18,120 bases of DNA, taken from assembly GCA_043101635.1 (NCBI GenBank), contig JBICIE010000121.1, positions 1 through 18,120 on the forward strand. Reading direction: 5' to 3'. Under the pieces are notes generated by a model. The model did not search any database. It was given only the letters and a program-made list of their open reading frames with translations, and was not told the DNA's origin. Below are positions 7,726 through 15,197 of the stretch, in pieces. Position 1 is the stretch's first letter; each line of letters starts with the position of its first letter. This DNA comes from CAYMJK01 sp043101635 (GTDB lineage Bacteria; Planctomycetota; Phycisphaerae; Phycisphaerales; UBA1924). The position numbers were made by a program, and so were the translations under genes.

Positions 7726-7800
7726 CGGGCCAATCTCCGTCCGAGCCGCTCGCGGGAGCCGGGACGGTAGGCGGCGCAGGCGCCCGGTTCGAGGCGCCGA

Positions 7801-7806
7801 TAGCAT
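7801..7806 (+). promoter_or_regulatory. -10-like TAGCAT before the HEAT lipoprotein gene
   Basis: TAGCAT lies 6 nt before the ATG at 7812, with no Shine-Dalgarno sequence between. This suits a leaderless transcript, but no -35 is visible and the motif is weak. Confidence 0.22.
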
Positions 7807-7811
7807 TGACG

Positions 7812-8219
7812 ATGATCTCAGGGCGAGCGGTGTGCGCCCGCGCCGGGCTGGCGGCGTCCCTGGCGGCGGTGGCTGGCGGGTGCGCTGCGCCGCCCGAGGC
7901 GCCCTCCTTCCAGGCCCGGACACCCAAGGCCCGGGCCCGCGCTGTCGCCATGGCGGCGGCCGAGCGGGACGCCAGCGCGATACCGGACCTGATCCAGGCG
8001 CTCGACGACAGCGACCCGGTGGTCCGCTCGTGGGCCATCCGGGCCCTGGAGGAGATCACGGGCCAGAGGCTGGGGTACGACCCCAACGCCCCACAGGCGG
8101 TGCGTGACGACGCGGTGGATCGCTGGGTCAGCTGGCGCCTCGCCGAGCGGCAACCCGATACTGTCACCGGCGCCGGAGGCTCGGGCTCGGGGCCCTCCAG
8201 CGCGGAAACCCCACGATGA
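7812..8219 (+). CDS. Small HEAT-repeat lipoprotein
   Basis: 135 residues. The N-terminus is a lipoprotein-like signal: Arg residues, a hydrophobic Ala/Leu stretch, and Cys24 in AVAGGC. The lipobox is weak because -3 is Ala rather than Leu. Residues about 45-75 (IPDLIQALDDSDPVVRSWAIRALEEITG) form one clear HEAT-like repeat, and a WVSW segment follows. The tail is Gly/Ser-rich and probably disordered. One HEAT unit suggests a small protein-binding scaffold at the membrane; no enzyme motif is seen. The ATG at 7812 is preferred to an in-frame TTG at 7806, but neither has a ribosome site. It is divergent from guaA and its stop overlaps the ATPase gene downstream as ATGA, so it begins a four-gene operon. 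Confidence 0.7.
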   Translation: MISGRAVCARAGLAASLAAVAGGCAAPPEAPSFQARTPKARARAVAMAAAERDASAIPDLIQALDDSDPVVRSWAIRALEEITGQRLGYDPNAPQAVRDDAVDRWVSWRLAERQPDTVTGAGGSGSGPSSAETPR

Positions 8220-8695
8220 CCGATCGGTCGCCCGACATCCTGCTCGAGTTCCGCAGCGATCCGCAGTGCCTGTGCGGGGTGCGCGAACTGGTCCTGTCCA
8301 TTGCGAAGCGGTACGGGCTGTCGGATGAGTCGGCGTCGCGGATGACGCTCGCGGTCGACGAGGCCGTGTGCAACATCATCCGGCACGGGTATCAGTCGGC
8401 GCCGGACGGGCCGATCTGGCTGCGGATGTGGGGCCTGGCGGACCAGGGCGCCGGGCCGGGCATCCGCATCGTGATCGAGGACGAGGCGCGGCAGATCGAG
8501 CCCGGCCAGATCAAGGGGCGGGATCTGGATGACATCCGCCCCGGCGGGCTCGGGGTGCACATCATCCGCGAGGTGACCGACGAGGCTGTCTATGAGAAAC
8601 GGGCGGGCGGAGGGATGCGCCTGACACTTGTGAAGCGCGAGACGGGGCGATCGGGCCCGGCGCCGGCGGCCCGGGCGGGAGGTTGCGGTGGCTGA
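8216..8695 (+). CDS. RsbW/SpoIIAB-like anti-sigma regulatory factor (GHKL ATPase/serine kinase)
   Basis: 159 residues with an HATPase_c_2 fold, the partner-switching kinase type. The N-box is LAVDEAVCNIIRHGY (45-59, Glu49 and Asn53), the G1 region is IEDEARQIEP (87-96) and the G2 region RPGGLGVHIIRE (108-119). G1 is unusual in having EDEARQ where relatives have a DxG-type turn. Family members phosphorylate a STAS-domain antagonist and sequester a sigma factor or other partner. The next gene encodes just such a STAS protein and overlaps by 8 nt. The C-terminal tail after 143 (Gly/Ala/Pro-rich) lies outside the fold. The start overlaps the previous stop (ATGA). The family is firm; the regulated partner is unknown, as no sigma factor is in the window. 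Confidence 0.85.
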   Translation: MTDRSPDILLEFRSDPQCLCGVRELVLSIAKRYGLSDESASRMTLAVDEAVCNIIRHGYQSAPDGPIWLRMWGLADQGAGPGIRIVIEDEARQIEPGQIKGRDLDDIRPGGLGVHIIREVTDEAVYEKRAGGGMRLTLVKRETGRSGPAPAARAGGCGG

Positions 8696-9029
8696 GGAGA
8701 TGCAGGTCGGTCGGGAACAGCGCGATGACGCCGTGATTCTGTCGCCGGAGGGCGATGTCGATCTGAGCGCCTCGCCCTCGCTGCGACTGCGCCTGCGCGA
8801 GGCCCTGGAGCAGCGGCCGGCGCGCCTGGTCGTGAACCTCGGCGGCGTGGACTACATGGACAGCTCCGGCGTCGCCACGCTGGTCGAAGGGCTGCAGATC
8901 GCGCGGCGGGCCAGCACGACGCTGGTGCTGGCCAATCTGCGCGATCGCGTGCGCTCGGTCTTCGAGATCGCCCGGCTGGACACCGTCTTCACGATCGTGG
9001 GGACGGTCGACGAGGCCATGGAGTGCTGA
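8688..9029 (+). CDS. STAS-domain protein (anti-anti-sigma / MlaB-like)
   Basis: 113 residues consisting of one STAS domain. The hallmark segment is LVVNLGGVDYMDSSGVATLVE at 47-67, with the phosphorylatable serine at 59 or 60. Residues 76-100 (STTLVLANLRDRVRSVFEIA) form the usual second half. In RsbV/SpoIIAA proteins this serine is the substrate of the upstream-type kinase; in Mla systems a STAS protein (MlaB) binds the transporter ATPase. This gene overlaps both the kinase gene (8 nt) and the MlaE permease gene (7 nt), so either role, or both, is possible. The GTG at 8688 is chosen because GGGAGG lies 5 nt upstream; the ATG at 8700 leaves no proper spacing. Confidence 0.87.
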   Translation: MAEEMQVGREQRDDAVILSPEGDVDLSASPSLRLRLREALEQRPARLVVNLGGVDYMDSSGVATLVEGLQIARRASTTLVLANLRDRVRSVFEIARLDTVFTIVGTVDEAMEC

Positions 9030-9838
9030 GAGCCGTGCTCCGCCCGCTGGATGCGCTGGGGGGCCACGTCATCGAGGCCCTCGCGCATATCGGCGGCGTG
9101 CTGCTGCTGCTGGCGGACGCGATCGTGTGGCTGGGGCGCGCCATCTGCAGCCGCAAGGTGCGCGTCGGCCGGACTGCCCTGGTGACGCAGCTCATCCGTG
9201 TCGGCGTCCGCAGTGTGTTCATCATCTCGCTGGTGTCGGCCTCTGTCGGGCTGATCCTGTCGCTTCAGATGGCCCCGCCGCTGGAGCAGCTCGGCCAGCA
9301 GGACAAGCTGGCCAACATCATCGGCGTCGCGGTCTTCCGCGAGCTGGGGCCGCTGATCAGCGCGATCGTGCTCATCGGGTTCGCCGGCGCCGCCATCACC
9401 GCCGAGATCGGCACCATGGTCGTCGGCGAGGAAATCGAGGCGCTGGAGGCCCACGCGCTGAACCCCGTGCGCTTCCTGGTCGTGCCGCGGGTGATCGCGA
9501 CGCTGCTGTCGATGACCGCGCTGGCCGTCTTCGCCGACATCGTCGCGATCGCGGCGTCCATGTTCATCTCGATCCTCGCGATCGGCCTGACCTTCACGGT
9601 CTACTGGGACAACATGCTGTACCAGGTCCGCTTCGTCGACTTCTACACCGGCGTGATCAAGGCGGCGGTCTTCGGCCTGCTGATCGGGATCATCGCCTGC
9701 GCCAACGGCCTGCGCGTCACCGGCGGCGCTGCCGGCGTCGGTCGGGCGACGACCTCCACCGTGGTGCAGTGCGTGGTCGCGGTGGTTGTCGCGGACCTGA
9801 TCTTCACGGCGGTCTTCTACATCTTCGGACTGGTGTAG
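9023..9838 (+). CDS. MlaE-family ABC transporter permease
   Basis: 271 residues, typical for MlaE/YrbE permeases of lipid (MCE-type) ABC transporters in the inner membrane. An amphipathic N-terminal region with RKVRVGRTALVTQLIRVGVR is followed by five or so hydrophobic segments. The family signature lies near the centre: FRELGPLISAIVLIGFAGAA, then ITAEIGTMVVGEEIEALEAH and NPVRFLVVPRVIA. The GTG at 9023 overlaps the STAS gene by 7 nt, implying coupling; no good ribosome site is visible. Usual partners, an MlaF-type ATPase and an MCE protein, are not downstream because the next gene is convergent. Those subunits must be encoded elsewhere, or the permease serves another function. Confidence 0.9.
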   Translation: MLRAVLRPLDALGGHVIEALAHIGGVLLLLADAIVWLGRAICSRKVRVGRTALVTQLIRVGVRSVFIISLVSASVGLILSLQMAPPLEQLGQQDKLANIIGVAVFRELGPLISAIVLIGFAGAAITAEIGTMVVGEEIEALEAHALNPVRFLVVPRVIATLLSMTALAVFADIVAIAASMFISILAIGLTFTVYWDNMLYQVRFVDFYTGVIKAAVFGLLIGIIACANGLRVTGGAAGVGRATTSTVVQCVVAVVVADLIFTAVFYIFGLV

Positions 9839-9851
9839 GAAACAGCCACGG

Positions 9852-9881
9852 CGCGCTGCGCCGCTTCGGCCGCGCAGCGCG
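9852..9881. terminator. UUCG-capped hairpin between convergent genes
   Basis: A 10-bp perfect stem, CGCGCTGCGC paired with GCGCAGCGCG, continues inward (one mismatch, then GC/GC) to a TTCG tetraloop. It sits 14 nt after the permease stop and 51 nt after the oligopeptidase stop on the other strand. A C(UUCG)G cap is exceptionally stable in RNA. There is no T-run, so it may be a bidirectional terminator aided by other factors or a 3'-end stabiliser. Confidence 0.55.
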
Positions 9882-9931
9882 TGGCCGGGCGGCGCGAGGT
9901 CGCTCGCCGGCTCTCTGCTCCGGCGCCGGCG

Positions 9932-12196
9932 CTACTGCTCGAGTTCCACATCCATCCGCAGGGTCTCGGCCAGGAACGCCCACACATCCGCCGCCTCGTC
10001 GATCCGCTTGGCCGTCGGCTTGCCGGCGCCGTGGCCCGCCCGCGTCTCGATGCGGATCAGCGCCGGGTTGTCGCACGCCTGCACCCGCTGCAATTCCGCG
10101 GCGAACTTGAAGCTGTGCATCGGCGCCACGCGGTCGTCGCGGTCCGCCGTCGTGATCAGCGTCGGCGGATAGCAGACACCCTCCTCGAGGTTGTGATACG
10201 GGCTGTAGCCGAGCAGCACCGCGAAGTTGTCCGGGTTCTCCGGGTCGCCGTAGTCGCTGACCCAGAAGCGCCCGGCGGTGTACTTGTGGAAGCGCAGCAT
10301 GTCCATCACCCCCACCGCCGGCAGGCAGGCGCCGAACAGCTCGGGCCGCTGGGTCATGCACGCCCCGACCAGCAGCCCGCCGTTGGAGCCGCCCTGGATG
10401 GCGAGCTTCTTCGGGCTGGTGTACCCCTCCCGGATCAGCCACTCCGCCGCGGCGATGAAGTCATCGAACGTGTTCTGCTTCTGATCCAGGCTCCCCGCCT
10501 CGTGCCAGGCCTCCCCGTACTCGCCCCCGCCGCGGAGGTTGGCGACGGCGTACACGCCGCCCATCTCCAGCCAGACCGCACGCGTGATGCTGAACCCCGG
10601 CGTCAGCGGGATGTTGAACCCGCCGTAGCCGTACAGCAGCGTCGGGTTCGAGCCATCCAGCTCGATCCCCTCGCGGTGCACCAGGAACATCGGAACCTCG
10701 GTCCCGTCCCTGCTGGTGAAGAAGACCTGTCTCGTGACGTACGGCGCCGGATCGAAGTCGACATCCGGCTTGCGCCAGACCTCGCTGATCCCGCTGGCGA
10801 CATCGTACCGGTAGATCGAGCCGGGATCGGTGAAGCTGCTGAAGCTGTAGAACGTCTCGGGGTCATCCGCCTCGCCGCCGAAGCCGCTGGCCGTGCCGAT
10901 GCCGGGCAGCTTCACCTCGCCGGCCTGCGTGCCATCGAGGTTGTAGGTGGTGATCGACGAGTACGCGTCCTTCAGATAGTTGGCGATCAGTTTGCCGCCG
11001 GTGTAGCTGACCTCATCGAGCGTCTCCTCGGCCTCGCCGATGATCTCGATCCAGTTCTCGCGCCCGGGGTTGGTCACGTCGATCGCGATGACGCGCCCCT
11101 TCGGCGCATCGAGGTCGGTCTGGATGAAGAACGTCGAGCCCTCGTTGCCGATGAAGGTGTAGTCGGCGTCCCAGTCGTTGAGCAGCTTGACGGTCTCCCC
11201 GGGAGCGTTTGCCAGATCCTGGTAGTACAGCAGGTTCTCCACCGCCGTGCCGCGCCAGCCGTAGATGATCAGGTAGTCGCCATCCTCGGTCGGCCCGGCG
11301 GCCCAGCCCCAGTCGGGATTGTCCGGATCGGCGTGCACCAGCCGGTCATCGGCCTGGGCCATGCCGATGGGATGGAAGTAGACCTTCTGGTTGAAGTTCA
11401 GCGCCGTCAGTTCGGCGCCCTCCTCCGGGGCGTCGTAGCGGTTGTAGTAGAAGCCGCTGGAGTCCGGCGCCCAGGCGATCCCGCTGAATTTCGCCCACTC
11501 GATGGTGTCGGGCAGCTTCTCGCCGGTCTCGACATCCAGCACGTAGATCGTGCGCCAGTCGCTGCCCCCGTCGCTGACGGCGTAGCCGAGGTACCTGCCA
11601 TCTTCCGAAGGCGCCCAGGCCTCGACGCTCAGCGTGCCATCGTCGCTGAAGGTGTTGGGATCCAGCAGCACGCGGCCCTCGCCGTGGATGCGATCGGCGA
11701 CGTAGATGACATCCTGGTTCTGCAGGCCGTCGTTGCGGGCGTAGAAGTACTTGCCCGCCTCCTTCTGCGGCAGGCGGAAGCGCTCGAAGTCCCACATCTC
11801 GGTGAGCCGCTTGTGGATCGCATCCCGCTGCTCGACCTTGCCCAGCGCGGCGAAGGTGATCTCGTTCTGCTGCTCGATCCAGGAACTGAGCCCCGGGGCG
11901 TCCGGATCCTCCATCCAGCGGTAGGGGTCGGCGATCTGCTGGCCGTGGATCGGCTCGATGAGCTGATCGCGCTGCGGCGTGGGGTACAGCCGGCCCGCCG
12001 AGCCGACGAACATGCCATCGAAGATCGGCTCGACATCCAGCGCCTGCTGGTCGGCCGGCTGGGCAATGGTCTCCAGCGGATCCTGAAGCTGCAGGCGTGG
12101 ATGCTCGCCATCATCGAGCCGGCAGGCGCTGAGCATGGCGCTGGCCACAAGGGCGCTGCCGCAGACGAGCGTGAGGAGGCTGATGCGCGCTGGCAT
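9932..12196 (-). CDS. Prolyl oligopeptidase-family serine peptidase (S9A), lipoprotein
   Basis: 754 residues. The N-terminus has a lipoprotein signal with LSAC at 22-25 (Cys25), so an envelope-anchored, probably periplasmic, enzyme is expected. It has the S9A layout: the N-terminal segment IADPYRWMEDPDAPGLSSWI, a beta-propeller of about residues 140-520, and a C-terminal alpha/beta hydrolase domain. The catalytic triad is visible: Ser604 in GGSNGG, Asp in TADRDDRV (683-690) and His722 in RAGHGAGKP. RGGGEYGEAWHEAG and the preceding YGYGGF also match the family. It would cleave short peptides after proline. The ATG at 12196 has GGAG 6 nt upstream. Members are often cytoplasmic or periplasmic at around 700 residues; the extra length is the lipoprotein leader and linker. 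The gene stands alone between a convergent and a divergent neighbour. Confidence 0.93.
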   Translation of the reverse strand: MPARISLLTLVCGSALVASAMLSACRLDDGEHPRLQLQDPLETIAQPADQQALDVEPIFDGMFVGSAGRLYPTPQRDQLIEPIHGQQIADPYRWMEDPDAPGLSSWIEQQNEITFAALGKVEQRDAIHKRLTEMWDFERFRLPQKEAGKYFYARNDGLQNQDVIYVADRIHGEGRVLLDPNTFSDDGTLSVEAWAPSEDGRYLGYAVSDGGSDWRTIYVLDVETGEKLPDTIEWAKFSGIAWAPDSSGFYYNRYDAPEEGAELTALNFNQKVYFHPIGMAQADDRLVHADPDNPDWGWAAGPTEDGDYLIIYGWRGTAVENLLYYQDLANAPGETVKLLNDWDADYTFIGNEGSTFFIQTDLDAPKGRVIAIDVTNPGRENWIEIIGEAEETLDEVSYTGGKLIANYLKDAYSSITTYNLDGTQAGEVKLPGIGTASGFGGEADDPETFYSFSSFTDPGSIYRYDVASGISEVWRKPDVDFDPAPYVTRQVFFTSRDGTEVPMFLVHREGIELDGSNPTLLYGYGGFNIPLTPGFSITRAVWLEMGGVYAVANLRGGGEYGEAWHEAGSLDQKQNTFDDFIAAAEWLIREGYTSPKKLAIQGGSNGGLLVGACMTQRPELFGACLPAVGVMDMLRFHKYTAGRFWVSDYGDPENPDNFAVLLGYSPYHNLEEGVCYPPTLITTADRDDRVAPMHSFKFAAELQRVQACDNPALIRIETRAGHGAGKPTAKRIDEAADVWAFLAETLRMDVELEQ

Positions 12197-12230
12197 GGTA
12201 CATCTCCGTTCGGGGGCGAGAAGGTGGGCA

Positions 12231-12236
12231 ATGATA
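12231..12236 (-). promoter_or_regulatory. -10-like TATCAT for the prolyl oligopeptidase gene
   Basis: On the minus strand TATCAT lies 34 nt before the ATG at 12196 and would give a leader of roughly 28 nt containing GGAG. No convincing -35 is found at normal spacing. It is the best promoter candidate in this divergent intergenic region. Confidence 0.35.
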
Positions 12237-12276
12237 GGAAGCGGCCGCGGCTCGCTGCGGAAGGGGGGAGTTCGGG

Positions 12277-12684
12277 ATCCGGTACCTCAGGCGCATCAGG
12301 AGGCAGCGGCGCCGGGCCATCTTCGGGGCGGCCCTGTGCGCAGTTGTCGTGATCCCGGCCGCGCTGTTCGCCCTCGACCTGGCGCTCGGGACTCTGGGCG
12401 CCATGTGCATGTGGGCGCCGCTGCTGGCCATCACCGCAATCCTCGCCGGGCCGCTGACGCTCAATCTCTGCCTGCACCCGAAGCTGCGCCAGCGCCTGCG
12501 CGACACTCGCGGCGCCATCTGCCCCGACTGCGGCTACCCGCTGACCGACATCGCCGCCGGCCGCTGCCCGGAGTGCGGCGAGCCCTGGACGCCCGAGACC
12601 GCCCGCAGCGCCTGGCAGCGCGCCTTCGGCGGCCTGTGGACCGAGGCGTTCCGGGACCCGCCGAAGGGCGCCGGCGGCCGCTGA
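12277..12684 (+). CDS. Membrane protein with C-terminal double CxxC zinc ribbon
   Basis: 135 residues if started at ATC 12277; 111 residues from the first standard start, GTG 12349. The frame has no ATG, GTG or TTG between its upstream stop (12235) and 12349. AAGGGGGGAG at 12261-12270 lies 6 nt before the ATC, and the codons after it encode a basic leader (RYLRRIRRQRRR) then a full hydrophobic helix. The GTG start would cut this helix in half. Two membrane segments (about 15-38 and 42-65) precede a ribbon with CPDCGYPL and CPECGEPW, the four Cys that would bind zinc. This ribbon style is common in Phycisphaerae (from memory) and of unknown function. The ribbon probably faces the cytoplasm. 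CTG 12334 is a third possible start. Confidence 0.72.
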   Translation: MRYLRRIRRQRRRAIFGAALCAVVVIPAALFALDLALGTLGAMCMWAPLLAITAILAGPLTLNLCLHPKLRQRLRDTRGAICPDCGYPLTDIAAGRCPECGEPWTPETARSAWQRAFGGLWTEAFRDPPKGAGGR

Positions 12685-12695
12685 CCGGCGGCCGC
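12674..12695 (+). terminator. Hairpin with the stop codon in its loop
   Basis: GCGGCCGC at 12674-12681 and again at 12688-12695 can pair around a 6-nt loop that contains the TGA of the zinc-ribbon gene. The octamer is self-complementary, so it is also a direct repeat. No T-run follows; a transcription terminator is possible but unsupported. Confidence 0.25.
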
Positions 12696-12810
12696 AGGGG
12701 CGTACTGCCGGGGCCGGCGGATGTCTGCCGCGGCAAGTCTGCAGTCCTTGAGGATTCCGGTTACACTCCGGCCCAACTCCCCACCCCGCCAACCCCGAGG
12801 AGGTCCTCCC

Positions 12811-13284
12811 ATGGCATTGCACTGCTCCGTGACGATCCGAGCCCCGCAGCAGGCGGTCTTCGACGCCATCTGCGATCTCGAAGGCGCCCCCGAGCGCATC
12901 AGCGCCATCCGGAAAGTGGAAGTGCTGACGGACGGGCCGGTCGGCAAGGGCACCCGCTGGCGCGAGACGCGGCAGATGTTCGGCAAGGAGTGCACCGAGG
13001 AGATGGAGATCACCGAGTTCGACCCGCCGCACGGCTACGCCATGGGCGCTGACAACTGCGGCTGCCACTACGACTCGCGCTTCTCGGTGCGGCCGGATGG
13101 GGACAAGACCATCGTCGAGATGACCTTCCGCGCCATCCCGACCTCGCTGAAGGGCCGGCTCATGATGCCGATGGGCCTGCTGATGCTGCCGATGATGAAG
13201 AAGTGCGTTCGGCAGGATCTGGAAGATCTGAAGGCGCACGTCGAGGGCGCCGCGACCGCGGCCGCCAGCGCCCAGCCGGCGTGA
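12811..13284 (+). CDS. SRPBCC-fold protein (polyketide cyclase/START-like)
   Basis: 157 residues. The N-terminus reads MALHCSVTIRAPQQAVFDAI, the usual first strand and helix of the SRPBCC/Bet v1-like fold. KVEVLTDGPVGKGTRWRETR (35-54), EMEITEFDPPHGYAM (64-78) and DKTIVEMTFRAIP (98-110) provide the following strands, and a long C-terminal helix from about 115 to 146 includes a Met-rich turn (six Met in residues 118-129). The fold forms a cavity for hydrophobic ligands; the ligand is unknown. The ATG at 12811 has GGAGG 7 nt upstream; the in-frame extension to 12721 is Pro-rich and unlike the family. Its Ala-rich tail (147-157) is probably disordered. It seems monocistronic. Confidence 0.85.
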   Translation: MALHCSVTIRAPQQAVFDAICDLEGAPERISAIRKVEVLTDGPVGKGTRWRETRQMFGKECTEEMEITEFDPPHGYAMGADNCGCHYDSRFSVRPDGDKTIVEMTFRAIPTSLKGRLMMPMGLLMLPMMKKCVRQDLEDLKAHVEGAATAAASAQPA

Positions 13285-13298
13285 CGCGGGGGAAGGCA

Positions 13299-13339
13299 GG
13301 AACGCAGAGGTCGCAAAGAGAGCGCAGAGAACGCAGAGG
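13299..13339 (+). repeat. ACGCAGAG-type periodic repeat, left inverted copy
   Basis: Four units spaced 10-11 nt apart: AACGCAGAGG, TCGCAAAGAGA, GCGCAGAGA, ACGCAGAGG. The reverse complement of 14129-14170 matches this segment at about 37 of 41 positions with one gap. The motif looks like an intergenic repeat I associate from memory with many unrelated bacterial genomes, especially planctomycetes. Confidence 0.85.
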
Positions 13340-13453
13340 GGAAGTTGGGTTCCTGCTTCGGGAGCTCCTTGAAGGCCCGGCGCCAGGTGCGATCCTGCCT
13401 TTATTCTGCGCGAGTTTCCCAGAGATGCGAATTGACGGCCACAGCCGCTGCCC

Positions 13454-13486
13454 TTATCTGTGCCGATCGGTGTTCATCTGTGGATG
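13454..13486 (+). repeat. ATCTGTG-type intergenic repeat
   Basis: ATCTGTG occurs at 13456 and 13476, a 20-nt period, with GTGTTCATCTGTGG in the second unit. This resembles a widely scattered intergenic repeat (forms of TCTGTGTTCATCTGTG) known to me from environmental bacterial genomes. TCTCTGCG at 13490-13497 follows it in the opposite sense to the neighbouring ACGCAGAG array. Confidence 0.6.
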
Positions 13487-13506
13487 ATCTTCTCTGCGCC
13501 CCCACT

Positions 13507-14076
13507 TCATGACGGGCTCCCGCCCCGCCGGTACAGGCAGCCGGCGAACGGATCGTCGCCCCGCGGCGGCTTGTGCAGCAGGCGGACCGGTCGCGGCCTG
13601 ATGAGCTCGGGACCGATGCGCACCGCATGCGCAACACGCCGATCATGCGTCAGCACATCCACCTGCTCAGCGATCTCGACATCCGCGGGAATCCCGCCGA
13701 TGGCCCGCTGCGCCCGCGCTTCCTCGGCAACTTCAGAAATCAGTTCGAAACGGTCGAACGTCCCAGCGCGGCGGTTGATCGTTGCAACGCCGTGCAGGAT
13801 TGCCGACTGTGTGCTGTACCACATGCCGCCGCCGAGCGTGAACAGCAGCCACACGAGCACCAGCCACGTCGGAGTCTCGATCCCCGCCGGATCCAGCAGG
13901 AAATAGCCCACCGGAATCAGCAGCCAGAACGGAGAACTCGCCACCAGCAGGCCGACCGCGATGCGCAGCAGCGTGACCCGGCGCCAGCGCCTCAGCAGAT
14001 CGCGAAGCTCATCATCCAGCGGCAGCCGCGCTACGAACCGGTACGCCCCGATGTACTTCCCGGCAAGCTCATCCAC
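13507..14076 (-). CDS. Hypothetical two-TM membrane protein
   Basis: 189 residues, family not recognised. A cytoplasmic N-terminal part (1-35, RDLLRRWRR just before the membrane) is followed by two hydrophobic segments at about 36-61 and 69-90 joined by a short loop (DPAGIETP). The remaining 100 residues are soluble, with a strand-like stretch and acidic helix (FDRFELISEVAEEARAQ). No catalytic motif is visible. A GTG start at 14076 has GAGGGG 6 nt upstream; an ATG at 14072 is out of frame. It lies after the ABC ATPase on the same strand but a strong hairpin and a repeat array lie between, so it probably has its own promoter. The gene is enclosed by the inverted ACGCAGAG repeats. Confidence 0.65.
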   Translation of the reverse strand: MDELAGKYIGAYRFVARLPLDDELRDLLRRWRRVTLLRIAVGLLVASSPFWLLIPVGYFLLDPAGIETPTWLVLVWLLFTLGGGMWYSTQSAILHGVATINRRAGTFDRFELISEVAEEARAQRAIGGIPADVEIAEQVDVLTHDRRVAHAVRIGPELIRPRPVRLLHKPPRGDDPFAGCLYRRGGSPS

Positions 14077-14128
14077 CGCAGCCCCCTCGTCGCAGGTTTC
14101 CGTGCCTTCTGCCTCCTGCTCAACTCCC

Positions 14129-14178
14129 CCTCTGCGTCCCTCTGCGCTCCCTCTGCGAACTCTGCGTTCCTGCGTTCC
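14129..14178 (-). repeat. ACGCAGAG-type periodic repeat, right inverted copy
   Basis: On the plus strand: CTCTGCGTCCC, TCTGCGCTCC, CTCTGCGAAC, TCTGCGTTCC and a last short unit TGCGTTCC, at 10-11 nt spacing. It is the inverted partner of 13299-13339, about 790 bp away, with one extra unit at its outer end. Confidence 0.85.
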
Positions 14179-14180
14179 GA

Positions 14181-14199
14181 GTCGGCAGGGACTGCCGAC
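14181..14199 (-). terminator. Perfect hairpin after the ABC ATPase gene
   Basis: GTCGGCAG and CTGCCGAC form an 8-bp perfect stem around a 3-nt loop. On the minus strand it begins 4 nt after the TAG of the ABC ATPase. It has no T-run but is well placed to end that transcript. It directly abuts the right-hand ACGCAGAG repeat, so it may belong to a composite repeat element. Confidence 0.5.
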
Positions 14200-14203
14200 C
14201 TAC

Positions 14204-15169
<966 letters not shown>

Positions 15170-15197
15170 GGGCGGATCGTGGCTCCTGGCGAGTAGC

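Larger units (their letters stand above)
13285..13506. other. Noncoding repeat-rich gap
   Basis: No gene is seen. The region has lower GC than its surroundings and holds a 10-11 nt periodic repeat at 13299-13339 and a second repeat type (ATCTGTG) at 13454-13486. It separates the convergent SRPBCC and two-TM protein genes. Confidence 0.6.

Noticed and set aside
7726..7811. Guanine riboswitch upstream of guaA
   Set aside because: Too short and GC-rich; no purine-riboswitch core is seen.
7726..7923. N-terminal extension of guaA by 66 codons
   Set aside because: Arg/Pro-rich, overlaps the divergent gene, and family members start near MAQLPHDEVVPILDFG.
9881..12352. Plus-strand open frame of 823 codons opposite the prolyl oligopeptidase gene
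   Set aside because: Arg/Val/Ala-rich shadow; the catalytic triad is on the other strand.
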